Part shown: positions 1 to 8,502 of the stretch, in pieces
How the letters are laid out: every line of letters starts with the position of its first letter
Position numbering within the stretch: the stretch's first letter is position 1
Source: [Leptolyngbya] sp. JSC-1
Lineage (GTDB): Bacteria; Cyanobacteriota; Cyanobacteriia; Elainellales; Elainellaceae
Assembly (NCBI GenBank): GCA_000733415.1
Contig: KL662191.1
Span: 324,415 to 388,414, forward strand
DNA length: 64,000 nucleotides
Direction of reading: 5' to 3'
Position numbers and translations under genes: made by a program
Notes under the pieces: model-generated
Databases searched by the model: none
Told to the model about the DNA's origin: nothing
What the model saw: the letters and a program-made list of their open reading frames with translations, nothing else

Positions 1-2231
1 GTACCTGGCAAGCTTCTGTAATCAAACTGGCCCAGTCAGGCAATTCCCGCGCCATTGCGTTTTGGCTGAATCGCTACTTGGTTCCCCAGGGAATTTGTGC
101 TCAGGTGGAGACCCATCCATCTGACGGTCTGCTGCTGCGGGTGGTCTGTCGTCAGGTTCCCGATGGAGATCGGTTGGTGCGTTTTATTTGCCACCGGCTC
201 TGTAAGCTGGATTCTCCAGCGATTCAGCGGGTACAGATTACGGCTCAGATGGTGGGATCTCCCCAAATTCTTTGGCAGAAGTCGGCCCGGATTATTCCCC
301 CCTCGGAACGGCAAAATCGACAGCAATCAACCGGGAATGTCTATGCGTTCCCCCAATCGGCTCAGGCCCCCACAACATCCACGGTTACTACGGCAAGTTC
401 TGAACATGCTCCCCAATCGGCTGGTTCGAATCGCAGTTCCCAACTTGGCTTGCGGTTCCGCTGCTTACCCACCCATTGGGCCAGCATTTCCCGCTTTTGG
501 CAGAAACCTGGGCAAAAAACTGGACAGAAATCTGGGCCATCAGCGACGCAGATTAAATTCAGCTTGAGCAACTTACAGACCACTACACTGAACCTGACCG
601 ACCGCTCGATTCACTGGTTTATGCAGCAAAAGCCAACAACTCGTGCTGTGATGCTGGGTGGCTCTGCCGTTGCGGCTTTCTTGTTGGGCTGTAGCTTTGA
701 GCTAGCCGGATACTATGCCAACCCCAGCGCCTTCCAGCAGTCGAAAGCGACCTTAACCCGGATGCTGCGTTCTAGTGCAGTGCTAACCGGGTCGGTGAAA
801 ACCTCCTCCGAGCGGATTCCGGTGATTCAACAACCTGTATTGAATCCCGATGACCCAACCGTGAGCTTGATTTTTACCAACAGCGCCACCCTGACTCGTG
901 TCCCCACTAGCCAACTCACCTCCGCTCCAGTTAGCCCCAGCCCAGTTCCGCTCGTGACAACGATCGAAAGCTATCGGTTAGCCGACATGATTGTGACAAA
1001 TTTGAACAATCCACTTGGCCCAACGGCATCGGAGCAGCAACCCGCTGAGCAAAAAAGTCAGACTGAAGGACAAACCAGCCAAGCCGAGTCACTCCCGAAA
1101 GCTACTGAAGAGAGTGAGGCATTGTCTGCTGATGCTGAGCCTGATGCTGAGCCTGATGCTGAGCCTGATGCTGAGCCTAACATGGGAGCCAATTCAGAGG
1201 ATGATGGCCTTGCCCCAACCGACGAAATGGTACTAACGGGTTTACCAGAAGACGACACGACAGATGATTTGACCGGCAGCGATAGCGAAATTGAGCGAGC
1301 CAAGTACGCAGCCGAAAATTCCGACGGTTCTGAGGCGGAGGCAGATCAGGCTGCAGCTGAGGATACCAGCCGACTCAGGCGTAAGAGCAAACCGCTGATG
1401 CCCCAAGAGTTGCTGGCTAACGGCATAGATGTAGTCAATGTTGCTAGTAATGCCGTGGTTGTGGAGGGGATAGACCCACTCACCCAGACGCTTGAGCTGC
1501 TGAAGCAAAACGGAATCTATGCCGTTGGTGCAGGAGAGGATTTGCCATCGGCCCGGCGTCCGCAGATTTTTGATGTCAAGGGGCAACGGATTGCCTACTT
1601 GGGCTATTCTGACTCTGCAACTCGGCCTGTGAGTGCGGGCACGGCTGGGATTAATGTCGGCGTCAGTCAACAAATGGAGGAAGACATCAAGGCCATTCGG
1701 GATCAGGTGGATTGGATTGTCGTCAGCCTGAACTGGAATCGTGAGCTGCGGGCCTACCCAGAAGAGTGGCAGGTAAAACTTGCCCATACAGCAATCGATC
1801 AAGGAGCTGATCTGGTGGTGGGCTATGATGCCAACGTCACGCAAGGAGCTGAAATCTACAACGGAAGACCCATTGTTTATTCGCTCGGCAGTTCGGTGGA
1901 TGAATACAACGACAAACCCGCCGGTAACTATGACACAGTTGCGCTCAAAGTCAGCTTGAAAGAGCACATGATGGAGCTGGAATTTTTGCCGATTCAGGTA
2001 AAGCGCGGGCAGGCCGAAGTCGCGAAAGGCGAGTTGCAAAAGACGCTATTGCAATATATGGAACAGGCATCCAGTTTGTTTGATCATCCGCTCCGGTCCT
2101 CAACCAGCCTCAACTCCCAACTGCGCCTCTCTTTGCCCAGCGCTCCAGATGCCGAGATGCAGACCGATCCCTTCATTAGCTACCCGGAATCACCCGCTGC
2201 CACCGAAGCCAAACCACAGGAGCCGCAATAG
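1..2231 (+). CDS. CapA-family-like envelope protein, 5' truncated by window edge
   Basis: The frame is open through the left edge (no stop from base 3), so the true start lies outside; the TTG at 78 is only the first internal start. In order one sees an N-terminal segment (LAQSGNSRAIAFWLNRYLVP) that I recall from the front of cyanobacterial CapA proteins, one membrane segment (nt about 640-700), a long Pro/Thr/acidic linker with four DAEP repeats, and a C-terminal half with the pattern of the PGA_cap/CapA fold (nt about 1410-1950). Positions where CapA proteins normally carry metal-ligand-like His/Asn are changed: NVASNAVVVEG replaces the usual LANNH..D, SLNWNRE replaces HWG.E, and GYDANVTQG replaces GHHPHV.QG. 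This suggests a non-catalytic homologue. Family assignment is fairly sure; function is unknown. Confidence 0.75.
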   Translation, partial: TWQASVIKLAQSGNSRAIAFWLNRYLVPQGICAQVETHPSDGLLLRVVCRQVPDGDRLVRFICHRLCKLDSPAIQRVQITAQMVGSPQILWQKSARIIPPSERQNRQQSTGNVYAFPQSAQAPTTSTVTTASSEHAPQSAGSNRSSQLGLRFRCLPTHWASISRFWQKPGQKTGQKSGPSATQIKFSLSNLQTTTLNLTDRSIHWFMQQKPTTRAVMLGGSAVAAFLLGCSFELAGYYANPSAFQQSKATLTRMLRSSAVLTGSVKTSSERIPVIQQPVLNPDDPTVSLIFTNSATLTRVPTSQLTSAPVSPSPVPLVTTIESYRLADMIVTNLNNPLGPTASEQQPAEQKSQTEGQTSQAESLPKATEESEALSADAEPDAEPDAEPDAEPNMGANSEDDGLAPTDEMVLTGLPEDDTTDDLTGSDSEIERAKYAAENSDGSEAEADQAAAEDTSRLRRKSKPLMPQELLANGIDVVNVASNAVVVEGIDPLTQTLELLKQNGIYAVGAGEDLPSARRPQIFDVKGQRIAYLGYSDSATRPVSAGTAGINVGVSQQMEEDIKAIRDQVDWIVVSLNWNRELRAYPEEWQVKLAHTAIDQGADLVVGYDANVTQGAEIYNGRPIVYSLGSSVDEYNDKPAGNYDTVALKVSLKEHMMELEFLPIQVKRGQAEVAKGELQKTLLQYMEQASSLFDHPLRSSTSLNSQLRLSLPSAPDAEMQTDPFISYPESPAATEAKPQEPQ
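1131..1178 (+). repeat. 12-bp x4 in-frame tandem repeat encoding (DAEP)4
   Basis: Four exact copies of GATGCTGAGCCT lie in the acidic linker of the CapA-like gene. The copies are identical at DNA level, which points to recent slippage; length change would keep the frame. Confidence 0.95.
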
Positions 2232-2307
2232 AGGCTTGAACCTAGAATAGGGAGAGTAGCATCCAACTCAGAACCACTAATCCAGGAATCAGTCAGGAGA
2301 TGAATCG

Positions 2308-3180
2308 GTGTTTGCAGTCACCACAGAGCAGCGACAATACAAGACCTATATCTTGACCGATCAAAGCAGCTCGGCCTGCTTAGAAGTAGTACCAGAACGG
2401 GGAGGCATTATTACCCGCTGGCAGGTGCAGAATCAGGAGTTGCTTTACCTAGATGCTGAGCGATTCAGCCACCCAGAGCAGACGGTCCGAGGTGGAGTGC
2501 CAATTTTGTTTCCAATCTGTGGCAACCTACCCAACAACCTCTATACCTACGGCGGTCAGCAATACAGCCTAAAGCAGCATGGATTTGCTCGCGATTTGCC
2601 CTGGCAAGTGACTGATCAGGCTAGTCAGGATGCAGCCAGTATTACTTTGCAACTCACCAGCAACGAGCAAACACGACAGAGCTACCCATTTGACTTTCAG
2701 CTCAACTTTACCTACCAACTACAGGGACATTCGCTAATCCTGCAACAGCGTCACACCAATCGGTCCGACCAGCCAATGCCGTTTTCAACCGGGCTGCATC
2801 CCTACTTCCTGGTAGGCGATAAAACTCAGCTTCAATTTGAAATCCCAGCCGTGCAGTTCCAGGATCAGCAAACCCAAATGCTGCATCCGTTTACAGGCAA
2901 CTTTGATTTTGACCGAGATGAAATTGATGTGGCCTTTCGCCAACTGGGTCAGCAATCGACGCGGGTCACAGACCACCAGCGGCAGATCCGCCTCATGCTC
3001 GACTATGATGCCACCTACTCGACCTTGGTGTTTTGGACAATAAACGGCAAAGACTATTACTGCCTAGAGCCTTGGAGTGGGCCACGCAACGCTTTGAATA
3101 CCGGAGAGAATCTGGTGCAGCTAGAAGCGGGTGCTACGTTAGAAACCAGAGTGCAGCTAAACGTAGAGTTCTTGAAATAA
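2308..3180 (+). CDS. Aldose 1-epimerase family protein (glucose-6-phosphate 1-epimerase / LacX type)
   Basis: The 290-residue protein has the galactose-mutarotase-like fold pattern of the YeaD/LacX group, which interconverts sugar anomers in the cytoplasm. Recognisable landmarks are RGGVPILFPICGN (residues 61-73), the first catalytic-type His in KQHGFARDLPW (about 95), a second in TGLHPYFLV (about 165) and an acidic residue in CLEPWSGPRNALNTG near the C-terminus. Length fits the family (about 280-300). The start is a GTG at 2308, chosen because AGGAG sits about 9 bases upstream; a nearby ATG at 2300 is in another frame. It follows the CapA-like gene by 76 bases on the same strand. The exact sugar substrate cannot be read from sequence. 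Confidence 0.85.
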   Translation: MFAVTTEQRQYKTYILTDQSSSACLEVVPERGGIITRWQVQNQELLYLDAERFSHPEQTVRGGVPILFPICGNLPNNLYTYGGQQYSLKQHGFARDLPWQVTDQASQDAASITLQLTSNEQTRQSYPFDFQLNFTYQLQGHSLILQQRHTNRSDQPMPFSTGLHPYFLVGDKTQLQFEIPAVQFQDQQTQMLHPFTGNFDFDRDEIDVAFRQLGQQSTRVTDHQRQIRLMLDYDATYSTLVFWTINGKDYYCLEPWSGPRNALNTGENLVQLEAGATLETRVQLNVEFLK

Positions 3181-3686
3181 CTGCTTCCGCCTGACGGTTG
3201 CCAAGCTGTTGGGTAGGGTGGGTACTTTGCTCATCCACAAGCTAGATAGTTCTGCTCCGTACATGGAATAGTTTGCTGTCCTTCTGCTGCACGACTGCTG
3301 CCCTATCTAGGTGTGCGGTTCCCAAATATAGTATTTTCTCAGGCACTTCTCTAAATGCTGGACCTGGTTCTGATGTCTTAGGGTAGGTAGCAACGGTAAA
3401 TGCTTTAAAGCCCAGCAGTGAATTTGGGTTTGAATCATGTTCATATGCACAGAAGGTAATTTCGATATGGGAGCAAATCTTCTATATTCAGCTTGGCTAA
3501 TCTTGATAAATTTCACTAGTTCCCAAGGTAGGGATAGTATGCAGATTTTGTAAATTTCGCTACGGTTTACAGTACACACTATCCATTGTTCCCGGCTGAT
3601 CTTGGGAGGCAACAATTGTCAAGCTTGCAGGAATACAGGTTTCAAGGTTTATCCCTGCCAGATGCCAAAAGAATTGATTATATTTA

Positions 3687-3702
3687 GGAAGTCTGGAAGT
3701 CT
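3687..3702. repeat. 8-bp tandem duplication (GGAAGTCT x2)
   Basis: Two exact adjacent copies of GGAAGTCT occur in non-coding DNA upstream of the S1-domain gene. It has the same size as two duplications elsewhere in the window that break genes (13609 and 50339). Confidence 0.8.
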
Positions 3703-3746
3703 GGGAGCCAAAAACAGCTATCCCGCGACAGCAGATTGATTTGACT

Positions 3747-3752
3747 AGGAGG
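3747..3752 (+). promoter_or_regulatory. Perfect Shine-Dalgarno deciding a TTG start
   Basis: AGGAGG is followed by six bases and then TTG at 3759. It supports 3759 as start instead of the in-frame TTG at 3741, which would place the Shine-Dalgarno inside the coding sequence. Confidence 0.75.
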
Positions 3753-3758
3753 CTCACG

Positions 3759-4631
3759 TTGTCCTTTTCTACTGACGATTTTGCCAAAGCGCTTGAACAA
3801 CACGATTACCAGTTTCAAAAGGGCCAAGTGGTTCGAGGCAAGGTGGCAAGCTACGAATCTGACGGTATTTATGTAGATATTGGTGGCAAAGCTGCGGCGT
3901 TTCTGCCAACAGAAGAGGCGTCTCTAGGACGGGTTGCGAATCTGGCAGAAGTTTTGCCCCTGGGTGAAGAGCGTGATTTCATGATTATCCGTGAGCAAGA
4001 TGCAGACGGACAGGTGACGCTTTCACTGCGGCAATTGCAGATGAAGCAAGTCTGGCAAAATTTGGCTACCCTGCAAGAAGAGAAGCAAAGCGTTCAAGCC
4101 AGAGTCAGTGGAGTCAATAAAGGTGGCGTCACGGTTGACGTGCAGGGTATTCGTGGATTTATTCCCCGCTCCCACCTGGTTGAACGAGATAGCCTGGAAG
4201 CTCTGATAGGCAAGGCATTGACCGTCAGCCCGATCGAGGTCGATCCGGAACGCCGACGATTGGTGCTCTCTCAACGGTTGGCCACTCAGGCCGCTAGTTT
4301 GAGCCAGTTGGAAGTTGGACAGTTGATCGAAGGGAAAGTGTCTAGCATTAAGCCGTTTGGCGTGTTCGTCGAGTTTGCGGGCACTTCTGGCTTACTGCAC
4401 ATCAACCAGGTCAGTAAGAACTATGTTGCGTCGTTAGAGGCGCTGTTTTCCCACGGGCAGCCCATCAAGGCATTGATTATTGATATTGACAGCATCAAGC
4501 GCCGGGTCTCGTTATCGACCAAAGTGCTAGAAAACTATCCAGGTGAAGTGCTGGAAAATCTAGCTGAGGTAATGGCCACTGCCGAAAGCCGAGCTGAGAA
4601 AGCCCGCGGTTCCCTAGAGAAATCAGTTTAA
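3759..4631 (+). CDS. Short ribosomal protein S1-like RNA-binding protein, three S1 domains
   Basis: The 290-residue protein has three S1 (OB-fold) RNA-binding domains: one starting near KGQVVRGKVASYESDGIYVDI, a second near VQARVSGVNKGGVTVDV, and a third near EVGQLIEGKVSSIKPFGVFV. The third is the most canonical (FGVFVEFAGTSGLLHINQVS). Cyanobacteria carry such short S1 proteins (Rps1a/Rps1b); they act in translation initiation on the 30S subunit or as free RNA binders. The start codon is TTG, with a perfect AGGAGG six bases upstream. It converges on the muramidase gene, with a 12-base gap. Whether this is the Rps1a or Rps1b paralogue cannot be settled here. Confidence 0.88.
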   Translation: MSFSTDDFAKALEQHDYQFQKGQVVRGKVASYESDGIYVDIGGKAAAFLPTEEASLGRVANLAEVLPLGEERDFMIIREQDADGQVTLSLRQLQMKQVWQNLATLQEEKQSVQARVSGVNKGGVTVDVQGIRGFIPRSHLVERDSLEALIGKALTVSPIEVDPERRRLVLSQRLATQAASLSQLEVGQLIEGKVSSIKPFGVFVEFAGTSGLLHINQVSKNYVASLEALFSHGQPIKALIIDIDSIKRRVSLSTKVLENYPGEVLENLAEVMATAESRAEKARGSLEKSV

Positions 4632-4643
4632 GCCTGTTGATAC

Positions 4644-5345
4644 CTAGCCTGTCCGCAGTTCTTCCTCTAGCATCTGGTGATAGATTTGCGGCAGTAAGTC
4701 CGTCATGCTGTTCGGTTCAATCCCATAGCCGAGACTAGTCCAGGTGGGAGACAAAATTGCCAACACCTCCTCTAGCTGGCCCTGACGTAACAGTTTAACC
4801 AGATCCACCCCCCAAGCCTGCGGATCGCTGAGCCAGCGATACACCACTTGATCCTGAAATTCTGGTGCAAAACTAAACTGCCGGGAGAACCAAAATCCAG
4901 GCGGCTGGGGATGATACTTGGCAGCTTGTTCTAGCCAAGTAGTGGTGATGAACTGATAGCGTCCGGCTGCCGTAGTGCAATTGCCAATATTGGGGCCAGC
5001 CACAATTGGCATACACAGATCAGGATGGCGGCTGAGGTCGCTGATATGGTCACCGCCGTACAGGATCGAGTAGGGACGGGGACTATTGGATTCTGCCGCC
5101 GAAATCGTTCGCATTAAGGCTCGGATGTGGGGATCGCCTCCCTGCATCACTAATGGAGCTGGCTGGAAATCCCAAACCGGATCGGTGGGCGGAGTTGGTT
5201 TAGAAAGCAAGAAATGTCCAACCGTAAAGGTGACGCCAATTGCCAGTAGGGTTGGAATAAGGCGCTGATAGTTTGGCTTCGGAGTCTTTAGCGGCTGGCT
5301 GACCTCAGTTGAGGCTTGGGTTGGAGGATGCGCGTCGAAATTCAC
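4644..5345 (-). CDS. Membrane-anchored muramidase-like glycoside hydrolase (GH104/endolysin type)
   Basis: The 233-residue protein has a short cytoplasmic N-terminus, one membrane segment (residues about 29-47) and an extracytoplasmic lysozyme-like domain. The catalytic-type Glu is in TISAAESN (residue 85), followed by LYGGDHISDLSRHPD and the strongly conserved TAAGRYQF (125-132), the signature of phage-endolysin-like GH104 enzymes that cleave peptidoglycan. The usual role would be local wall opening or remodelling at the periplasmic face. It starts at GTG 5345 and lies 23 bases downstream of the NAD-binding reductase on the same strand, so the two may be co-transcribed. No integrase or phage structural gene lies near, so this looks like a chromosomal hydrolase and not a prophage remnant. 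Confidence 0.8.
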   Translation of the reverse strand: MNFDAHPPTQASTEVSQPLKTPKPNYQRLIPTLLAIGVTFTVGHFLLSKPTPPTDPVWDFQPAPLVMQGGDPHIRALMRTISAAESNSPRPYSILYGGDHISDLSRHPDLCMPIVAGPNIGNCTTAAGRYQFITTTWLEQAAKYHPQPPGFWFSRQFSFAPEFQDQVVYRWLSDPQAWGVDLVKLLRQGQLEEVLAILSPTWTSLGYGIEPNSMTDLLPQIYHQMLEEELRTG

Positions 5346-5368
5346 TCGTGCAAGGGTAAAACAGAAAC

Positions 5369-6028
5369 TTATGCCACATTAGCAAATAGCGCTTCAAATG
5401 GTTGGGCTGTGGCATCAGGCTTGGCAATGATTTCCACAATTTTGTTGCGAGCTGCTGGTTGAAATAAGCTCTCAACGCAAACTTGCGCCACTTTGGTACG
5501 CGGAATGCTGCCATCAAATAAACTATCTGCCTTTGCCATCACAATTGCATCCGAGTTGTCTTCATTTTTCAAGCCGCCAGGACGCACAATCGTGTAGGTG
5601 AGGCCGCTGTTTTGCAGATACTCTTCAGCGCGCTTCTTCCAAACCAAAATCAACCAAAACAGATTTAACGGATGGAAAAGCTGGGAGGTACAGAGAGAAG
5701 AAACCATGACGAAATGCTCAAGGCCGTTTGCTTTCGCTGCATCCACCAGATTTTTCGTGCCTTCGTAATCCACCTTGTAGGGGCCGGTAGGGTCAAAGCT
5801 AGGGGCCGCTCCAGTGGCCGAGATCAGCACCGTACTATCGCCCATAGCGGCTCGGAGACTGTCTGGCTGCAACACATCTCCCACCACCAAATTAACTCCG
5901 GGCGGCAACACTTGGGCAGCTTTCTCTCGATCTCGCACCAAGGCAGACACCGAGATACCCCGTTGGACTAGTTCTTTGACAATTCGTCGTCCGGTTTCGC
6001 CTGTAGCTCCTGCAACAAATGCTTTCAT
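5369..6028 (-). CDS. NAD(P)-binding atypical SDR family protein (NmrA/Ycf39-like)
   Basis: A Rossmann nucleotide-binding motif GATGETG is at residues 7-13, followed by NLVVGDVLQPDSL, VLISATGA and the IVRPGGL segment common to atypical short-chain dehydrogenases (SDR-a5, TIC62-like). The start at 6028 is preferred over the longer frame (to 6097) because the protein then begins MKAFVAGATG, as in the family, and AGGGGA precedes it. These proteins usually act as NAD(P)H-binding redox sensors or assembly factors; the substrate here is unknown. It is 23 bases upstream of the muramidase gene. Confidence 0.85.
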   Translation of the reverse strand: MKAFVAGATGETGRRIVKELVQRGISVSALVRDREKAAQVLPPGVNLVVGDVLQPDSLRAAMGDSTVLISATGAAPSFDPTGPYKVDYEGTKNLVDAAKANGLEHFVMVSSLCTSQLFHPLNLFWLILVWKKRAEEYLQNSGLTYTIVRPGGLKNEDNSDAIVMAKADSLFDGSIPRTKVAQVCVESLFQPAARNKIVEIIAKPDATAQPFEALFANVA

Positions 6029-6451
6029 CGTGATTTCCCCTGAACTCAAAATGATTTGATCAGTTTCATTATTGGGCCACATAGTTCTAAGGCCCACTCT
6101 TCAGCTTACATCGCAGACAAAGCGCCCTAATCTGGCTACAGCCGGATCTCCGTGAATCAACCGGCTTTGAGGCAAGCTTCGGTGGACCTTCGACTCGACT
6201 TTCCGTAGATTAATCATGGTTAGGTTTACGGTAGTAAGGCTATGCTGAGCGAGTTGAGCACCATACTGCTATTTACACTCTCACGCTTGGGCACTTATAA
6301 CCATCGATAGCAGTCTAAGGGTTTCGGCGTATCCATTTCTTCAGATGAGAATGGCTAGAATTAAGTGTTCCTTTTTGGATGTTCGGTTAGGATATCCATA
6401 AGGTGAGTCGCTGAGCAACCATTGCAGAAACCATTGCAGGACAGTCTATTT
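6029..6451. other. Divergent intergenic region
   Basis: About 420 bases separate the reductase (minus strand) from the DUF1997 gene (plus strand). It should hold two divergent promoters. I saw no strong inverted repeat or other structure. Confidence 0.5.
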
Positions 6452-7213
6452 ATGCAGGCAAATTCGGCTGAACAGTACTCCCCTGAAACCACTCCCGCCA
6501 TTTTGGGCGCGTCTTCTGGTGTGATTGAAAGTGCTGCTTTGGAAGGATATACCCACGACAACATTCACGGCGAGCAGAAACCTTTCTGCTTTCATGGCTC
6601 GTTTGCGAGCTGTATGGAAATGTATGCAGATGCTGCAAAGGTAGCTAGCTATTTAGATGCGCATCGGGCTTGGTTCCCTCGCTGTGCCCAGCCCATGAGC
6701 ACCGAATCGATTGGGGAAAACGGCTATGCTTTAACCATTGGTCGCTATGGCTCCTTTGGTTACGAAGTCGAACCCAAAATTGGATTGCACCTGTTGCCAC
6801 AAGACCACGGTGTTTATCGGATCCAGACCATTCCCGTTCCCAATTACCATCCGCCTGGCTATGAGGTTGATTTTCAAGCGGCCCTGCAACTGGTGGAAAC
6901 TGCGCCGGATGCTGCTTTGATCTCAAGTTTCAAACGGGCTAACCTGGTTCAACCTGAGCGCATTACCCATGTTGAATGGGAACTAGATCTAAAGGTTGTA
7001 ATTCAGTTTCCCCGTTTCATTCATGCCTTGCCCAAATCACTAGTGCAAAATACGGGTGATCGGTTGCTGAATCAAATCGTGCGGCAAGTTTCGCGGCGTC
7101 TCACCCAAAAAGTTCAGGAAGATTTCCATACTACGACTGGGGCCGCTTTTCCAAAAAAACATCGCCGTTTACACTGGCAGCGAGATCATGAAACACCCCT
7201 AGAAGATACCTAA
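6452..7213 (+). CDS. DUF1997 family protein
   Basis: The 253-residue soluble protein fits the DUF1997 family of cyanobacteria and plastids. Recognisable stretches are FHGSFASCMEMYADAAKVASYLDAH, the GRYGSFGYEVEPKIGLHLLP core and the C-terminal IVRQVSRRLTQKVQEDFH helix. The role of the family is not known; its fold is thought to be lipid/START-like by some predictors, which I cannot test. The ATG at 6452 is preferred; an in-frame TTG at 6422 would add ten residues. A strong intrinsic terminator follows about 110 bases after the stop. Confidence 0.78.
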   Translation: MQANSAEQYSPETTPAILGASSGVIESAALEGYTHDNIHGEQKPFCFHGSFASCMEMYADAAKVASYLDAHRAWFPRCAQPMSTESIGENGYALTIGRYGSFGYEVEPKIGLHLLPQDHGVYRIQTIPVPNYHPPGYEVDFQAALQLVETAPDAALISSFKRANLVQPERITHVEWELDLKVVIQFPRFIHALPKSLVQNTGDRLLNQIVRQVSRRLTQKVQEDFHTTTGAAFPKKHRRLHWQRDHETPLEDT

Positions 7214-7324
7214 ACGATCTCCAAGAGATACCTAAAGTGATATCTAAAATGACGTTATAACTGACCTGATCGCCGTTAACCGGTGAAGCTGATGCCAGCA
7301 AGATCAAAATAATATTCAAAATAA

Positions 7325-7350
7325 AGGGTGGAGCGCTCCACCCTCTTTTT
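7325..7350 (+). terminator. Intrinsic terminator after DUF1997 gene
   Basis: A perfect 20-base palindrome (AGGGTGGAGC then GCTCCACCCT) is followed by CTTTTT. A weaker A-rich stretch on the other side might give some function for the convergent CAP gene. Confidence 0.85.
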
Positions 7351-7398
7351 GTTGGAAAGTTTGTTGAAAAGCCTGTTGAAAAGCTTGTTGAAAAGCAT
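7351..7398. repeat. 12-bp x4 imperfect tandem repeat
   Basis: Four units of the form GTTGRAAAGNNT lie directly behind the T-run of the terminator and before the 3' end of the CAP-domain gene. The units differ at 1-3 positions. Confidence 0.85.
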
Positions 7399-7424
7399 TA
7401 GACTTCCTGCCTGAATTTCTGATT

Positions 7425-8246
7425 CTAAACAGGCGCACCAAACACTTGAGTCCAGTAGTAATTCCAGTTTTCATTACCGCTGTCGCTGGCCAAGAAGTAG
7501 TAGCCAATTCCGATTTCTGTTACATCTGGATTAAGCAAGTTAGCGCGATGCCCGTTGCTATTAATCCAGCCCTGCACCACCTCAGTAGCGGTTTGATAAC
7601 CAGCGGCAATATTCTCAGCGACAACAGACCAACCGTAGCCCGTAGCAGTCACTCGTTGAGCAACCGACGAGCCATCAACTCCAGTGTGGCTGACAAAATC
7701 CTGGAAAGCCATATTCTCCGAATGGGTTTGGGCAGCCCTACTTAACCGACTATTTAGAGTAACAGGCGCGAGGCCATTTTGCTGCCGGAAGTTATTTGTT
7801 AGGCTAACAATCTGATTAATGATGCTGGCAATAGAAACTGTTGCAGGAGAGGAAATGCTGGTTGTGCTGCCGGTTGGAATGCTTGGAGTAGTTGTCAGAT
7901 TGAACCGGTAATTGCTTGCTCCTGATCCTGTTGTGCCGATTTGAACAAAATAGGTTCCAGCAACTGCATTAGGAACGTTGATCAAATTATTATTTCTAGA
8001 TCGAATTTTAGTTCGCTTGAGAATTTCATTGTTATCGATAATGCCATTCTGGTTCTGATCGCGAATCAGGTTGATCTCAATACCACGACCTGTACTTCTA
8101 AACTTGAGATTCAAACGGTGTGGACTATTTAGCTTAAAACTAAACAAATCGATTCGGTTACTGGCACTGACTCGGTTGCGGATCGGTTGATTGCTAGAAA
8201 TCGCTGTTGCTCCACTGAGACTGCGGCCTAGTAAATGATTTGGCAT
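7425..8246 (-). CDS. CAP-domain (SCP/PR-1) protein with N-terminal PPC-like beta domain
   Basis: In this 273-residue protein, residues about 20-120 look like a pre-peptidase C-terminal (PPC)-type beta domain (NRIDLFSFKLNSPHRLNLKF, GTYFVQIGTTGSGASNYRFNL). A Ser/Thr-rich linker follows, then a bacterial CAP domain from about 145: LTNNFRQQNGLAPVTLN, MAFQDFVSHTG (metal-type His), VVAENIAAGY, GWINSNGHRANLLNP and YYWTQVFG. All CAP signature positions are present. Such proteins are typically exported, but no classical signal peptide is visible. The neighbouring SBBP protein starts with a similar N-terminal module, so the two may share a secretion route or a target. Function of bacterial CAP proteins is mostly unknown. 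Confidence 0.88.
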   Translation of the reverse strand: MPNHLLGRSLSGATAISSNQPIRNRVSASNRIDLFSFKLNSPHRLNLKFRSTGRGIEINLIRDQNQNGIIDNNEILKRTKIRSRNNNLINVPNAVAGTYFVQIGTTGSGASNYRFNLTTTPSIPTGSTTSISSPATVSIASIINQIVSLTNNFRQQNGLAPVTLNSRLSRAAQTHSENMAFQDFVSHTGVDGSSVAQRVTATGYGWSVVAENIAAGYQTATEVVQGWINSNGHRANLLNPDVTEIGIGYYFLASDSGNENWNYYWTQVFGAPV

Positions 8247-8502
8247 GTTTCTCTATAATTAAGGGCTGGTTAGAGGACGTGTTGTAGTTCTAGTAAGCAA
8301 AAGTGACATTCCAACAGTCATCCTAGAATCTACTGAGATTGACTCAGACATAAAACCGATACGGACAGAGAACAATATCGAGCACAGAATTTTTCAGGGA
8401 TAACTATTTGGCAAGCACAGTAGCTCCAAGGTTTGATCAACACTTGATCGCCAGGAATCCCACAGAGCCATATTGATTGCCTTATAGGGCTAGCTGCAAC
8501 GG

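Larger units (their letters stand above)
3181..3758. other. Intergenic region, no convincing gene
   Basis: There are 578 bases with no ORF that looks coding on either strand. The only structure I noticed is an 8-bp perfect tandem duplication at 3687-3702. The region should hold the promoter of the S1-domain gene, but no clear -35/-10 pair could be chosen. Confidence 0.5.

Noticed and set aside
421..440. GGTTCGAATCGC resembling a tRNA T-loop
   Set aside because: It lies inside the CapA-like coding frame and no acceptor stem or anticodon arm can be built around it.
1242..2039. Long antisense open frame of 265 codons in the CapA-like gene
   Set aside because: It is the complement of a well-supported coding sequence and shows no protein family pattern; it is a shadow of codon bias.
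3307..3615. 102-codon minus-strand frame in the gap before the S1 gene
   Set aside because: No ribosome site, no family pattern and biased composition; treated as non-coding.
4644..5345. Muramidase gene as evidence for a prophage
   Set aside because: It has a membrane anchor, lies among housekeeping-type genes and no holin, integrase or structural phage gene is near.
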